Positions 1-9,092 of a stretch of 64,000 bases of DNA are shown piece by piece. Location: positions 2,852,001-2,916,000 of the forward strand of contig NZ_CP169217.1 in assembly GCF_041897535.1 (NCBI RefSeq). The letters are read 5' to 3'. Source of the DNA: Methylomicrobium lacus_A. Its GTDB lineage: Bacteria; Pseudomonadota; Gammaproteobacteria; Methylococcales; Methylomonadaceae. Below the pieces are notes generated by a model. The model ran no database searches. It was given only the letters and a program-made list of their open reading frames with translations, and was not told where the DNA came from. How positions within the stretch are numbered: position 1 is the first letter of the stretch; each line of letters begins with the position of its first letter. A program made the translations under genes and the position numbers.

Positions 1-826
1 TCGGATCGTCGATCACGACCAGGCCCTCGGCTTCGGCCTTTTTCGCGAAACGGTAGGTATGGTGGTCGATCGCGGTGGTTTCGCGGATGAACAGGCCGTC
101 GAACTCGGGCAGGCGCACATAATGCTGTTGGGTGATCAACTCGACATCGATGCCGAGCTGGCGGCCGGCGTTGATGAACTTCTTCAACGCGCCGCGGTTG
201 CTCGGTGGCATGTCTTCATCCGGGTTGACCAGGATCGCGAGGTCATAGCGCGTCGCCTTGCGCACGCGGCCCTTGCGCCAGACCTTCTTGCTGAATTGAT
301 CGAGCGCCTCGGCGAACAGCGTCTGCTGCGCATCGTCGAGGCTGCGGTGCGAGACCGCGCGCAAGGCGTTGATCTCCCAGCGGTCCCGATAACTCAGGGT
401 GACTTCGAGCACCGGGCAGGAAAAGCGCTCGAACAACAGGCGAGCGACATCCTGGAATTCCGGGTCCGGGGTGGTGCCGAAGAAGCTGAGCAGTTTGATT
501 TCCTGCTGTTTGTTTTGGGTTTTGAAGGCCTTGGCCAGGGTCTGCGACAAATCCTCGATCTGTAGCCGGTACAAGGCTTTCTTGCCCAAATCGTTCAGTA
601 CCTTGACCGAGGGGATCACATGGTGGCCGCGTGCCTCGGCCAAGAGCGAGCAGTAATAGCCGTCGGACAAATAGCGGTAGCTGCCGCACAGATTGATCAC
701 CCGCACGCGCTCGTCCGCGCCGTCCTGATCGGTGGCCAGGTAGGTTTCGAAAGGGATCACATGCTCGCTGGGGTAATAAGGGCTCCAGTCGGCCAGATCG
801 TCAACAACCAGTACGGTGCGCGCCAT
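1..826 (-). CDS. RimK-family ATP-grasp protein, N-terminal part (partial)
   Basis: The gene reads leftward from an ATG at 826 and is still open at base 1, so only about 275 N-terminal residues are visible. The start reads MARTVLVVDDLADWSPYYPS, followed by segments such as VINLCGSYRYLSDGYYCSLL and HYVRLPEFDGLFIRETTAID. These match the RimK-like N-terminal (RLAN) domain that precedes an ATP-grasp ligase domain in RimK-family glutamate-ligase-like proteins. The ATP-grasp catalytic part lies outside the window, so substrate and reaction cannot be judged. No partner gene is visible downstream; the next gene on this strand starts 196 bases away. Confidence 0.75.
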   Translation of the reverse strand, partial: MARTVLVVDDLADWSPYYPSEHVIPFETYLATDQDGADERVRVINLCGSYRYLSDGYYCSLLAEARGHHVIPSVKVLNDLGKKALYRLQIEDLSQTLAKAFKTQNKQQEIKLLSFFGTTPDPEFQDVARLLFERFSCPVLEVTLSYRDRWEINALRAVSHRSLDDAQQTLFAEALDQFSKKVWRKGRVRKATRYDLAILVNPDEDMPPSNRGALKKFINAGRQLGIDVELITQQHYVRLPEFDGLFIRETTAIDHHTYRFAKKAEAEGLVVIDDP

Positions 827-1021
827 AATAAAATTTATTCCTTAACTCGGAAAGTCAGCATTTTGAAATCACTTGCCGCGGTAGACAAGTCATAAGATCG
901 GGAGTTTTGGGGAGGCGGATTAATTTTAGCCGCAATTTAGGAGGGCATGGTATGGGGGCGCGAATTAACGGGGCATGAATGCGGGAAAATGCCGTGAGGG
1001 ATGATTGATGTAACGCGCAGA

Positions 1022-1570
1022 TCAAATCCCTGGCGTTGATGTTTTGCTTTCCCTTCGCAGTAATTCGGCCTTGCGTTCTACGCCCCAACGATAGCCGGAC
1101 AGGCTGCCGTCGGACCGGACTACGCGATGACAGGGAATCGCCACCGCCAAGGTATTGGCCGCGCAAGCCGTCGCCACCGCCCGCACCGCTTTCGGAGAGC
1201 CGATGCATTCAGCAATTTCGGAATAACTGATTTTTGTCCCTGCCGGGATTTGCCTGAGTGCTTGCCATACTTTTTGCTGAAACGCGGTGCCGCGCACATC
1301 CAGCGGTAAATCCAGTCCCAAAGCCGGCATTTCGATAAAGTCGATCACTGCGGCGACATATTTTTCGAGCTCGCGGTTACCGCCGATCCGTTCGGCTTCT
1401 GGAAATCGATCAAGCAAATCACGCGTTAGCGCATCGGGATCGTCGCCTAATGCGATCGCGCAAACGCCGCGCTCGCTCATTGCGACTAGAATCGAACCCA
1501 ACGAGCATTTCTCTATTGCGAAGCATATGTGGGTATCGGCTCCGCCGTGGCGATAATGGGACGTCGTCAT
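1022..1570 (-). CDS. ogt: Methylated-DNA--protein-cysteine methyltransferase (Ada C-terminal type)
   Basis: 182-residue suicide enzyme that moves the alkyl group from O6-alkylguanine in DNA onto its own cysteine. The active-site motif is PCHRVVRSDGSLSGYRWG near residue 145, with the DNA-binding helix segment SPKAVRAVATACAAN just before it. The opening HYRHGGADTHICFAIEKCSLG and the whole length resemble the C-terminal half of Ada rather than short Ogt. The Ada N-terminal zinc/AraC half is absent, and nothing like it is seen upstream, so this is a stand-alone repair enzyme and not an adaptive-response regulator. The family is clear; the symbol is by function. Confidence 0.9.
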   Translation of the reverse strand: MTTSHYRHGGADTHICFAIEKCSLGSILVAMSERGVCAIALGDDPDALTRDLLDRFPEAERIGGNRELEKYVAAVIDFIEMPALGLDLPLDVRGTAFQQKVWQALRQIPAGTKISYSEIAECIGSPKAVRAVATACAANTLAVAIPCHRVVRSDGSLSGYRWGVERKAELLRRESKTSTPGI

Positions 1571-1684
1571 AAATCCCCAGGGATTAAGGATCGAGGATCG
1601 GGTGAGGCGCGAAACCCAGCATGTAGGCGTTATGCAGGGTTTCGGTGCGTGTCCGCGAGTGAAAGTCGGAGCAATAAAAAGGGC

Positions 1685-2257
1685 TTACTGGGGCGCAGGC
1701 TGGGCCGGTTCGGCCGTGGCGGCAGGCGCCGAAGGCGCGGGAGCGGCTGGAGCCGCCGGCGTTTCGGCTTTGGGTGCCTCGCCAGCTTGCGGCTTGGCTG
1801 CTTCCGCCGGCGTTGCGGGAGCCGGTGCCGCGGTTTCAGGAGCAGGGGCCGCGGCTGGTCCTTCGGAGACCTTGACCAGCCAGCCTTTTTTCTCTTCGCA
1901 GCCCAATACCGCCTTTACCGCGGCATTGATTCTGACGAATTTGCCGGTCATGCTGGCCGGTAATTTGGCTTTGATCCGGTGGAAGCTGCTGTTGCTTTCG
2001 ACCGTGAAAGGAATATTTTCATTTCGACCGCTCAGTCGGATCGTCGCCGGATTCGACCAGGCGGAGACTTTGAACTCGAACGCGGCTTCCGGCGGCACTT
2101 CGATCTTTTCCGGCTCGAGGTATTCTTTCAGCGTGAAGTCGGTGAATTTGGGGTCTTTGCAGAGCACTTCGGTTTTTTCGTCTTCGTAGGCGCTTGCGGT
2201 TTGCGCCGCCAGCAGGATCGCGATGACCGATGCACATTTTATTATTCTTGTTTTCAT
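1685..2257 (-). CDS. Secreted protein with Ala/Pro-rich C-terminal tail
   Basis: 190 residues from the ATG at 2257, chosen because GGTAGGT lies about 8 bases upstream; an in-frame ATG at 2263 is too close to it. The first 22 residues form a signal peptide (MKTRIIKCASVIAILLAAQT then ASA). A compact domain of about 100 residues follows, with two cysteines (LCKDPKF and VLGCEEKKGW) that could form a disulfide. The last 65 residues are a low-complexity Ala/Pro/Glu tail, likely an unstructured spacer in the periplasm or cell wall. I do not recognise the family. It stands alone, divergent from purM. Confidence 0.6.
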   Translation of the reverse strand: MKTRIIKCASVIAILLAAQTASAYEDEKTEVLCKDPKFTDFTLKEYLEPEKIEVPPEAAFEFKVSAWSNPATIRLSGRNENIPFTVESNSSFHRIKAKLPASMTGKFVRINAAVKAVLGCEEKKGWLVKVSEGPAAAPAPETAAPAPATPAEAAKPQAGEAPKAETPAAPAAPAPSAPAATAEPAQPAPQ

Positions 2258-2475
2258 AGACATACCTACCCATTCATTTTGAAAGAAAACTATCCCTACC
2301 GATAGCCCCGATCGGCCCACTTTAATGAGTTTTCGGGCTAAATTCAACCGTAAAGTTTTTGCTGATGCGTAACCAATTCGCTGGTTTACCTAAAAAAAGC
2401 CGTGCGACAGGCTCACCCAAAACCCGGGTTGTCTTGTACAATAGGGCGATTAAAATTTTTTGAGAGAGCACTGCC

Positions 2476-3513
2476 TTGAGCGAGCAACAGAGCCTGAATT
2501 ATAAAAGCGCCGGCGTCGATATTGAGGCCGGCAACAGCCTGGTCGAGCGGATCAAACCGATCGCCGCGAGAACCCGCACCGCCGGCGTGATGGCCGGGCT
2601 GGGCGGTTTCGGATCGATGTTCGAACTGCCTCTGGACCGCTACCGCGAGCCGGTACTGGTATCCGGCACCGACGGCGTCGGCACCAAGCTGAAGCTGGCG
2701 ATCGACCTGAACGTGCATGACACGGTCGGCATCGATCTGGTCGCGATGTGCGTGAACGACATCATCGTGCAGGGCGCGGAGCCTTTGTTTTTTCTCGATT
2801 ATTTCGCGACCGGAAGGCTCGACGTCGATACCGCCGCGGCGGTGATCGAAGGCATCGGCAAGGGCTGCGAACAGGCCGGGGCGGCGCTGGTCGGCGGCGA
2901 AACGGCCGAAATGCCGGGCATGTATGCGGACGGCGAATACGACCTGGCCGGCTTTTGCGTCGGTATCGTCGAGAAAAGCAAGGCGCTGGACGGCGCCAAG
3001 GTCAAGGTCGGCGACAAATTGATCGGTATCGCCTCCTCAGGTCCGCATTCGAACGGTTACTCGCTGATCCGCAAGATCATAGAAGTCAGCGGCGCTAGAC
3101 TGGATGCGCCGTTCGAGGGCAAAAGCCTCGGCGAAACCTTGCTCGCGCCGACGAGGATTTATGTGAAGCCGTTGCTCGCGCTGCTCGACAAGATCGACGT
3201 GCATGCGCTGGCGCACATCACCGGCGGCGGCATCACCGAAAACCTGCCGCGCGTGCTGCTGGACGGCATCAACGCCGAGATCGATCTGTCGGCCTGGCAA
3301 TTGCCTCCGGTATTCAAATGGCTGCAAGCGCAGGGCAATGTCGCCGAAGCCGACATGCTGACCACCTTCAACTGCGGCATCGGCATGATCGTCTGCGTCG
3401 CGGCGGAAGACGAGCAGGCGGTTCTGGACACGCTGGTCGCTTTGGGCGAGGCCGTGTATCCGATCGGCAGGCTGATTGCGGGCGAAGGCAAGCCGAAAGT
3501 CGTTTACGCGTAG
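2476..3513 (+). CDS. purM: Phosphoribosylformylglycinamidine cyclo-ligase
   Basis: 345-residue AIR synthetase, which closes the imidazole ring in de novo purine synthesis using ATP. Recognised by the N-terminal SLNYKSAGVDIEAGNSLVER, the GTDGVGTKLKLA segment, DIIVQGAEPLFFLDYFATG, and GGETAEMPGMY, all standard for PurM at full family length. The start is TTG (2476), preceded by GAGAGAGCA; no ATG fits the family N-terminus. It is followed by a hairpin and a convergent permease gene. The purM/permease neighbourhood is common in gamma-proteobacteria. Confidence 0.97.
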   Translation: MSEQQSLNYKSAGVDIEAGNSLVERIKPIAARTRTAGVMAGLGGFGSMFELPLDRYREPVLVSGTDGVGTKLKLAIDLNVHDTVGIDLVAMCVNDIIVQGAEPLFFLDYFATGRLDVDTAAAVIEGIGKGCEQAGAALVGGETAEMPGMYADGEYDLAGFCVGIVEKSKALDGAKVKVGDKLIGIASSGPHSNGYSLIRKIIEVSGARLDAPFEGKSLGETLLAPTRIYVKPLLALLDKIDVHALAHITGGGITENLPRVLLDGINAEIDLSAWQLPPVFKWLQAQGNVAEADMLTTFNCGIGMIVCVAAEDEQAVLDTLVALGEAVYPIGRLIAGEGKPKVVYA

Positions 3514-3549
3514 CGTATACGCTCACTCCGACTCCGCTTCCCAACCGAA

Positions 3550-3580
3550 GACCTGCCAGGTTTTAAAAACCTGACAGGTC
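3550..3580. terminator. Hairpin between convergent purM and permease genes
   Basis: Inverted repeat GACCTGCCAGGTTTT / AAAACCTGACAGGTC with one mismatch near the base and an A/T-rich centre. It sits in the 74-bp gap where purM and the opposing permease gene end, the right place for a bidirectional terminator. Confidence 0.6.
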
Positions 3581-3587
3581 CATCCTT

Positions 3588-4643
3588 TCAAACCCGGCTG
3601 TAAAACTCGCTGTCCTTATACCCGTCATGCGCATGCCTGAGCATGACCATGATTACCGAAGCGGCGGGCAGCGCCAGCAGAATTCCCAGAAAGCCGAACA
3701 ATTGCCCGCCGGCCATGATCGCGAAGATCACCGCGACCGGGTGCAGGCCGATCTTGTCGCCGACCAGCATCGGCGTCAACACCATCCCTTCCAGCAGTTG
3801 GCCGACGCCGAATACGGCCAGCACCCAGATCAGATGCGCCGCATCGTGAAATTGCAGCGCCGCGGCCAGCGAGGCGCTGACGATGCTGACGATCGCGCCG
3901 AGATAAGGCACGAAGCTGACCAGTCCCGCCGTCATGCCGATCAACAGCGCCAGATCGAGCCCGGTCAGGCCGAGCCCGATGCTGTAAATCGCGCCGAGCG
4001 CCAGCATCACATAAAATTGCCCGCGTACGAACGCCGACAACACCGCATCGAACTCGCCGGCCAGTCCGGCGATAGTCGGCGCGATGCGCCGCGGCAGAAG
4101 GTCATGCAGCTTGGCCATCAGGCTGTCCCAGTCGCGCAGCAAATAGAATGTCACGACCGGAACCAGCAGCAGATTCATGATCCAGGCCAGGATCATGCCG
4201 CCGGAATCCGACAGCGAGCGCAGCAACACGCTCGCCGCGCCGCCGGCCGTCTGCCAATGGCTTTTGATCAGGTTCACCGCGGCCTGGGTTTCGAGCGGCT
4301 TGATGTCTAGATTGAAACGTTGATGCAGCCAGGGAATCGCGGTCTGATTCAGCCACTCGGCATAGGCCGGCAAGCTGGCGATGAAGCGTTCGAGTTGATG
4401 ATCAAGCTGCGGCAGCAGCCAAAGCAGGATCAGGCAGAATGCCAGCGTCATCGAGAAAAACACCACCGAGACCGCCTGCGTCCTGGATAGCTTGAAGCGC
4501 TCCAGCCGGTCGGTCAACGGGTCGCCCAGATAAGCCAGCATCAACGCTACGGCAAACGGCATCAATACCGGCGCGAGCAGGTAAGTCAGCCAAACGGTCA
4601 GGCCGATGAGCGAAAAGAGCTGCCATTTTTGTGAATCGGTCAT
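3588..4643 (-). CDS. AI-2E family (PerM-like) inner-membrane permease
   Basis: 351 residues with about seven to eight hydrophobic segments: an N-terminal pair (WQLFSLIGLTVWLTYLLAPV, LMPFAVALMLAYLGDPLTDR), a hydrophilic loop, then a C-terminal membrane block with PVVTFYLLRDWDSL, GLVSFVPYLGAIVSIV and LTPMLVGDKIGLHPV. These are hallmarks of the AI-2E transporter/PerM family (YhhT, TqsA, PerM). Substrates differ among members, some exporting autoinducer and some coupling ions, so none is assigned. The length is typical. It converges with purM across a hairpin. Confidence 0.88.
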   Translation of the reverse strand: MTDSQKWQLFSLIGLTVWLTYLLAPVLMPFAVALMLAYLGDPLTDRLERFKLSRTQAVSVVFFSMTLAFCLILLWLLPQLDHQLERFIASLPAYAEWLNQTAIPWLHQRFNLDIKPLETQAAVNLIKSHWQTAGGAASVLLRSLSDSGGMILAWIMNLLLVPVVTFYLLRDWDSLMAKLHDLLPRRIAPTIAGLAGEFDAVLSAFVRGQFYVMLALGAIYSIGLGLTGLDLALLIGMTAGLVSFVPYLGAIVSIVSASLAAALQFHDAAHLIWVLAVFGVGQLLEGMVLTPMLVGDKIGLHPVAVIFAIMAGGQLFGFLGILLALPAASVIMVMLRHAHDGYKDSEFYSRV

Positions 4644-4736
4644 GTGCGCGCCTTGAAAAAAGTGGGTGGCTGAGGAGTATGCCGAGAATTGCGCTCATCG
4701 ACAACTGTTTTGCTAACGGCTATTGTTTTGCCTTTG

Positions 4737-6185
4737 TCAGTGTTGCCGCAGAATGTCTTTCACGACCCGTAAGGCCGAGTGTGCGGCGCCATTCGAATGC
4801 GTATCCTCGGTAAAATCGCCGGCAAAATAAATCCGGCCCTGCGGTGTTCTGAGCGCATCGGAATACTGATCTAAACGCGACCGGCCGAGCGGCCAGGACG
4901 CTATCGCGCGCGGATGGAAGCGGTAGAAGGTCATTTGTTTGACCGCAGGGCTGAAACCCGGCCATTGTTTGTCGAGCGCCGCGAGCAGCATTTCGCGAAT
5001 CTCGTCGGGGCTGCCGATCCTCGAATTGAAACGCTCCGCATAAGCGCCGGTCACCAGCAAGTTCAACAGCGCATCCTTACCGGCCTCGACATGGCCTTCG
5101 TAGATCACGCCCAGCGGGCCGTCGGTCAGGATCGGCAGGATGCTTTCGCCGTCTTGCGTCCAATAGCGGCTGGCGCTGTGGTCGACTTTGAGGTGCGCGG
5201 TAAAGTAGGCGCCGCCGCTCTGGGTCTGTATCGCTTCCTGGCGTGCTTCCGACAGCGGCGGGTCGAACTGGATGTCGTTGAGCCTGAACAAAGGGATCGC
5301 GGTAATCACATAATCGGCGCGGTAAACCTTTTGTTCGTAGGTTTTCATGTCGGTCGCGGTGACTTCCACGCCGGCAGCGCTCGATCGGATGTGCGTGACC
5401 AGTTGATTCAGGCGGATGTTGTCGCGCCCGATCGCATCGGCGATCTTTTCCGCGGCGCGCTGGTTGCCGCCGATCACATGATAGGGCTGTGTGCCTTGTC
5501 CCGAGAAGATATGCCATTCGGCGATGCCGTCGAGCGCGCTGATTTTTTCCCAAGAGGTCGCAAACTCCGGTTCGGTTTCGAGTCGGACAAATTCCTGCGC
5601 CTTGGGCGGCAGGCCGCTCTGTTGCCGGATCCAGTCGGCGAACGAGATGTCCTGTAACGATTCGAGTTCGGGGGTGAGCGGGCGGCGGTCCAGCTGTCGG
5701 TACAGATTGGCCATTTTTTGGTCCCAGGCCCGGTAAGCCGGCATTTCGTCCTTGCCGATGAACGCTTCCAGGAATTCCAGGTTGGTGTCATGCGTAAAGG
5801 GATATAATTTGCCCTGATAACTGAAACTTGAAAAGCTGGTATAGGCGGTTTCGAGCGGAATGTCCAACTCCCGAAAAATAGCGAGCGCCGGGTTGTTGCC
5901 CCAAAACTCTGCCAGCCCGACTTCGGCATGGGCCTGATCGGCATAGCGAGCGGTGCGGATGCGGCCGCCGATGTGGGGAGTCATTTCGAGTATCAAGGCC
6001 GTTTTGCCGGCTTTCTGCAGTTGATAGGCCGAGCTGAGGCCGGCAAGGCCCGCGCCGACGATCAGCACGTCGGGATTCTCTTTCGCCGCGTTTTGATGCA
6101 GCTGCGGCGTGCATGACGTCAGGCACAAGATGAACAGGGCGCAGAGGCTTGGCAAAAAGCGAAAAGATGAATGTTGTATCGGCAT
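4737..6185 (-). CDS. Lipoprotein flavin amine oxidase / protoporphyrinogen-oxidase-like
   Basis: 482 residues. It starts with a lipoprotein signal ending in the lipobox LTSC (Cys25), so it is probably membrane-tethered outside the cytoplasm. The FAD-binding Rossmann motif DVLIVGAGLAGLSSAYQLQ and the following GGRIRTARY (residues about 40-85) are those of the flavin amine oxidase superfamily. The C-terminal GRIYFAGDFTEDTHSNGAAH is the second FAD-contact motif. The substrate may be an amine, a carotenoid or another compound and cannot be told. A lipidated member is unusual, since most are cytoplasmic or Tat-exported. No operon partner is seen. Confidence 0.82.
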   Translation of the reverse strand: MPIQHSSFRFLPSLCALFILCLTSCTPQLHQNAAKENPDVLIVGAGLAGLSSAYQLQKAGKTALILEMTPHIGGRIRTARYADQAHAEVGLAEFWGNNPALAIFRELDIPLETAYTSFSSFSYQGKLYPFTHDTNLEFLEAFIGKDEMPAYRAWDQKMANLYRQLDRRPLTPELESLQDISFADWIRQQSGLPPKAQEFVRLETEPEFATSWEKISALDGIAEWHIFSGQGTQPYHVIGGNQRAAEKIADAIGRDNIRLNQLVTHIRSSAAGVEVTATDMKTYEQKVYRADYVITAIPLFRLNDIQFDPPLSEARQEAIQTQSGGAYFTAHLKVDHSASRYWTQDGESILPILTDGPLGVIYEGHVEAGKDALLNLLVTGAYAERFNSRIGSPDEIREMLLAALDKQWPGFSPAVKQMTFYRFHPRAIASWPLGRSRLDQYSDALRTPQGRIYFAGDFTEDTHSNGAAHSALRVVKDILRQH

Positions 6186-6388
6186 GGGGCGTCGAAGTTC
6201 CGGGGCGTAGAAAAGTCTATTGCCAATATAGCAACGAAATGATCAAATGCATAAAAGGGTTTTGTGACATCGCTTTGGATTCTGCCGGTGTTTTCCGAGC
6301 GTTTTGTTTTGTCACGGTATTGTCATCGGCTTGTCCTATTCTGAGCCGTTTTTTGACCGTTTAAGGCGCCGCATTAAGGTCTTCCCGT

Positions 6389-7777
6389 ATGAATTATTCC
6401 GCGACCGTACAAGGCAAATCGTATCAGTTCAGGAATCTCCGAACCTTGATGGCGAAGGCGTCGCCGCGGCGGTCGGCCGATGAATTGGCAGGGCTTGGGG
6501 CGGAGACTGAGGTCGAACGCGCGCTGGCACAGCGGCTGTTGGCCGATGTGTCTTTACGGCAATTCATCGAAGAGCCGTTGATCGCGCCGGAACAGGATGA
6601 AGTCTCGCGGTTGATTCTGGAGCGGCACGACGCGGCCGCATTCGCGCCGGTCGCGGCGCTGACGGTCGGCGAATTTCGCGACTGGCTGTTGGCGGGCAAA
6701 GGCGATTTGGCTGCGCTGGCGCCAGGCTTGATGCCGGAAATGGTCGCCGCGGTCAGCAAGATCATGCGCAATCAGGATTTGATCGCGGTCGCGCGCCGCT
6801 GCCGGGTCGTGACCCGTTTTCGGAATACCCTCGGACTGCCGGGCAGGCTGTCGACGCGCCTGCAGCCGAATCATCCGACCGACGATCCTCGCGGGATCGC
6901 CGCCTCGATTCTGGATGGGCTGCTCTACGGCAGCGGCGATGCGGTGATCGGCATTAACCCTGCGACCGACAACCTGCAGAACGTGCATACCTTGCTGAAT
7001 CTGCTCGATGACATTATCAGTCGCTACGAGATACCGACGCAGTCCTGCGTACTTGCGCATGTGACGACCAGCATCGAGTTGATGCGGCGCGGCGCGCCGG
7101 TCGATCTGGTCTTTCAGTCGATCGCCGGCACCGAGGCGGCGAACCGCAGTTTCGGCATCGATCTTTCTCTCCTGCGCGAAGCGAAGGCGATGGCCGAAGC
7201 GCTGGGCCGGGGCAGCATCGGCAACCAGCTGATGTATTTCGAAACCGGGCAGGGCAGCGCCTTGTCCGCGAACGCACATCACGACATCGATGCGCAAACC
7301 TGCGAGGCGCGGGCCTATGCGGTCGCGCGCGAATTTTCGCCGCTGCTGGTCAATACGGTCGTCGGCTTCATCGGGCCCGAGTATCTGTATGACGGCAAGC
7401 AGATCATCCGCGCCGGGCTCGAAGACCATTTTTGCGGCAAGCTCCTGGGGTTGCCGATGGGTTGCGACATCTGTTACACCAATCACGCCGAGGCGGACCA
7501 GAATGACATGGACACTTTGCTGACCTTGCTCGGCGTCGCCGGTTGTAATTACATCATGGGCATTCCGGGCGCGGACGACATCATGCTGGCCTATCAGAGC
7601 ACCTCGTTCCATGACGCGCTCTATCTGCGCGAGGTGTTGGGGCTCCGGCCGGCGCCCGAATTCGAGGCCTGGCTGCAGGCGATAGGCATTTTCGATCAAA
7701 GCAACCGGCTGGGGGACGGCCGGCAGGAAACGCGCTTGCTGAGCGATTTCGGCGGACTTTCGGAGCTGACGGTATGA
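6389..7777 (+). CDS. eutB: Ethanolamine ammonia-lyase large subunit
   Basis: 462 residues, the normal length for EutB. Together with EutC and adenosylcobalamin it converts ethanolamine to acetaldehyde and ammonia. Family segments include TRFRNTLGLPGRLSTRLQPN, GDAVIGINPATDNLQNVHTL, MYFETGQGSALSANAHHDID and MGCDICYTNHAEADQNDMDT. The stop overlaps the eutC start by four bases (ATGA), so the two are co-translated. No shell proteins, transporter or aldehyde dehydrogenase of the eut microcompartment system lie nearby, pointing to the short nitrogen-scavenging version. A corrinoid adenosyltransferase gene lies about 600 bases beyond eutC on the other strand. Confidence 0.96.
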   Translation: MNYSATVQGKSYQFRNLRTLMAKASPRRSADELAGLGAETEVERALAQRLLADVSLRQFIEEPLIAPEQDEVSRLILERHDAAAFAPVAALTVGEFRDWLLAGKGDLAALAPGLMPEMVAAVSKIMRNQDLIAVARRCRVVTRFRNTLGLPGRLSTRLQPNHPTDDPRGIAASILDGLLYGSGDAVIGINPATDNLQNVHTLLNLLDDIISRYEIPTQSCVLAHVTTSIELMRRGAPVDLVFQSIAGTEAANRSFGIDLSLLREAKAMAEALGRGSIGNQLMYFETGQGSALSANAHHDIDAQTCEARAYAVAREFSPLLVNTVVGFIGPEYLYDGKQIIRAGLEDHFCGKLLGLPMGCDICYTNHAEADQNDMDTLLTLLGVAGCNYIMGIPGADDIMLAYQSTSFHDALYLREVLGLRPAPEFEAWLQAIGIFDQSNRLGDGRQETRLLSDFGGLSELTV

Positions 7778-8517
7778 ATGATCCCTGGCACAATCTCCGC
7801 CGTTTTACCCAGGCCAGAATCGCGCAAGGCCATGCCGGCTGTGGTCTGCCGACGGAGGCATCACTCGATTTTGAGCTCGCGCATGCCTTGGCGCGGGATG
7901 CGATTCATCAACCCTGGGACATCGAGCGCTTTGCGGAAGAGGCCACGCTTATCGGCCTGGAGCCCTTATGTCTCTCGACGCCGGTTGCGGGCAGGGTGCA
8001 GTATCTGCAAAGACCCGATCTGGGACGATGTCTCGACGAGGTCAGCCGGCAGACGTTGCTGGAACGTCAGCAACCGGCGGTCGACGTGGCGCTGGTGATC
8101 AGTAACGGCCTGTCTTCGATCGCGGTCGAGCGCCACGGTCTGGCGCTGCTAAAGGCTATCGTTGCGGTTTATCAGGACATCCCCTTACGCTGCGGGCCGG
8201 TCTGTTTGGTGCCGAATGCGCGGGTCGCGCTGGCGGATCAAATCGGCGCCTTGCTGAATGCGCGCCTGTCCGTGATCGTGGTCGGCGAGCGCCCTGGGCT
8301 CAGCGCGGCCGACAGTCTGGGCATCTACCTGACCTACGCGCCGCAAGTGGGCAGGACCGATGCGGAGCGCAACTGCATTTCGAATATCCGTCCGCCGGAG
8401 GGAATGTCCTATCAGGCGGCCGCGGCGAAACTGGCTTATTTGAGTTATGAAGCCCTGCAGCGGGGATTGTCGGGGGTGGGGTTGAAGGACGACATGCCTA
8501 AACAGTTACTTGATTGA
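7774..8517 (+). CDS. eutC: Ethanolamine ammonia-lyase small subunit
   Basis: 247 residues; the partner of EutB that completes the cobalamin-binding site. Recognised by the N-terminal LRRFTQARIAQGHAGCGLPT and by DVALVISNGLSSIAVERHG, VVGERPGLSAADSLGIYLTY and RNCISNIRPPEGMSYQAAA. It is shorter than the enteric protein mainly at the N-terminus, as in non-microcompartment versions. It overlaps eutB by ATGA and is followed at once by a strong hairpin, so the operon probably ends here. Confidence 0.95.
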   Translation: MNDPWHNLRRFTQARIAQGHAGCGLPTEASLDFELAHALARDAIHQPWDIERFAEEATLIGLEPLCLSTPVAGRVQYLQRPDLGRCLDEVSRQTLLERQQPAVDVALVISNGLSSIAVERHGLALLKAIVAVYQDIPLRCGPVCLVPNARVALADQIGALLNARLSVIVVGERPGLSAADSLGIYLTYAPQVGRTDAERNCISNIRPPEGMSYQAAAAKLAYLSYEALQRGLSGVGLKDDMPKQLLD

Positions 8518-8527
8518 AAAGGCAAAG

Positions 8528-8552
8528 CGGAGCCATGCGTTGCATGGCTCCG
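8528..8552. terminator. Hairpin after eutBC
   Basis: Perfect 11-bp stem CGGAGCCATGC / GCATGGCTCCG with a 3-base loop, lying between eutC and the convergent small-protein gene. There is no clear T-run on either side, so its strength as an intrinsic terminator is uncertain. Confidence 0.6.
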
Positions 8553-8571
8553 AAACTCACAAAACGATCGA

Positions 8572-8958
8572 TTAGATCTTCTTTTTGATGATGGTCTTGC
8601 CGTCGATGATCAATTCGGAGATGCCGCCTATTGAACCGTGCAGCGTGCAGGAGGCTTCCTTGAAGTTTTTCTCGCCCTTCCATTTCAAGGTGATGTAGGT
8701 TTCCTTGTCGGTTATTGGATCTTCAGAAGGGAAGAACGCTTCTTCACCGGTTTCTTTCAGGATCGCGGCCGGGCATTTTTGGTTGGCCATTTGCTGGATC
8801 GCGACATAGTTTCTGAGCATCGACTGCGCTTCGACTGTTTGCGGCGATTCCTGTTTGCTGACTCCGACGACGATGAAGCCGACCACGAACACGCCGATGA
8901 CGGCCCACATCAGCTTGGTCGTATCACTCATTTTGGTATCTTCAGTCTCTTCACTCAT
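8572..8958 (-). CDS. Small single-pass membrane protein of unknown function
   Basis: 128 residues starting at an ATG preceded by AGAGGTGCC. A short acidic cytoplasmic head (MSEETEDTKMSDTTK) leads into one membrane segment (LMWAVIGVFVVGFIVVGVSK), then a domain of about 90 residues, probably periplasmic, with two cysteines (NQKCPAA and EASCTLHG) and a very basic end (KTIIKKKI). I do not recognise the family. It converges on eutC and lies 134 bases upstream of the adenosyltransferase gene on the same strand. Confidence 0.6.
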   Translation of the reverse strand: MSEETEDTKMSDTTKLMWAVIGVFVVGFIVVGVSKQESPQTVEAQSMLRNYVAIQQMANQKCPAAILKETGEEAFFPSEDPITDKETYITLKWKGEKNFKEASCTLHGSIGGISELIIDGKTIIKKKI

Positions 8959-9092
8959 TTGGCACCTCTGCTTTTGTTATTAATGAATTATCCCAGTTAT
9001 GCTCAGTCCGGTCTCCCGGCCAACTTCCTTACGAATTCTAAGCGAATTAGGCGTTCCCGGCAATGTAAAGTGCCGAATCCTGCAACAGAGAC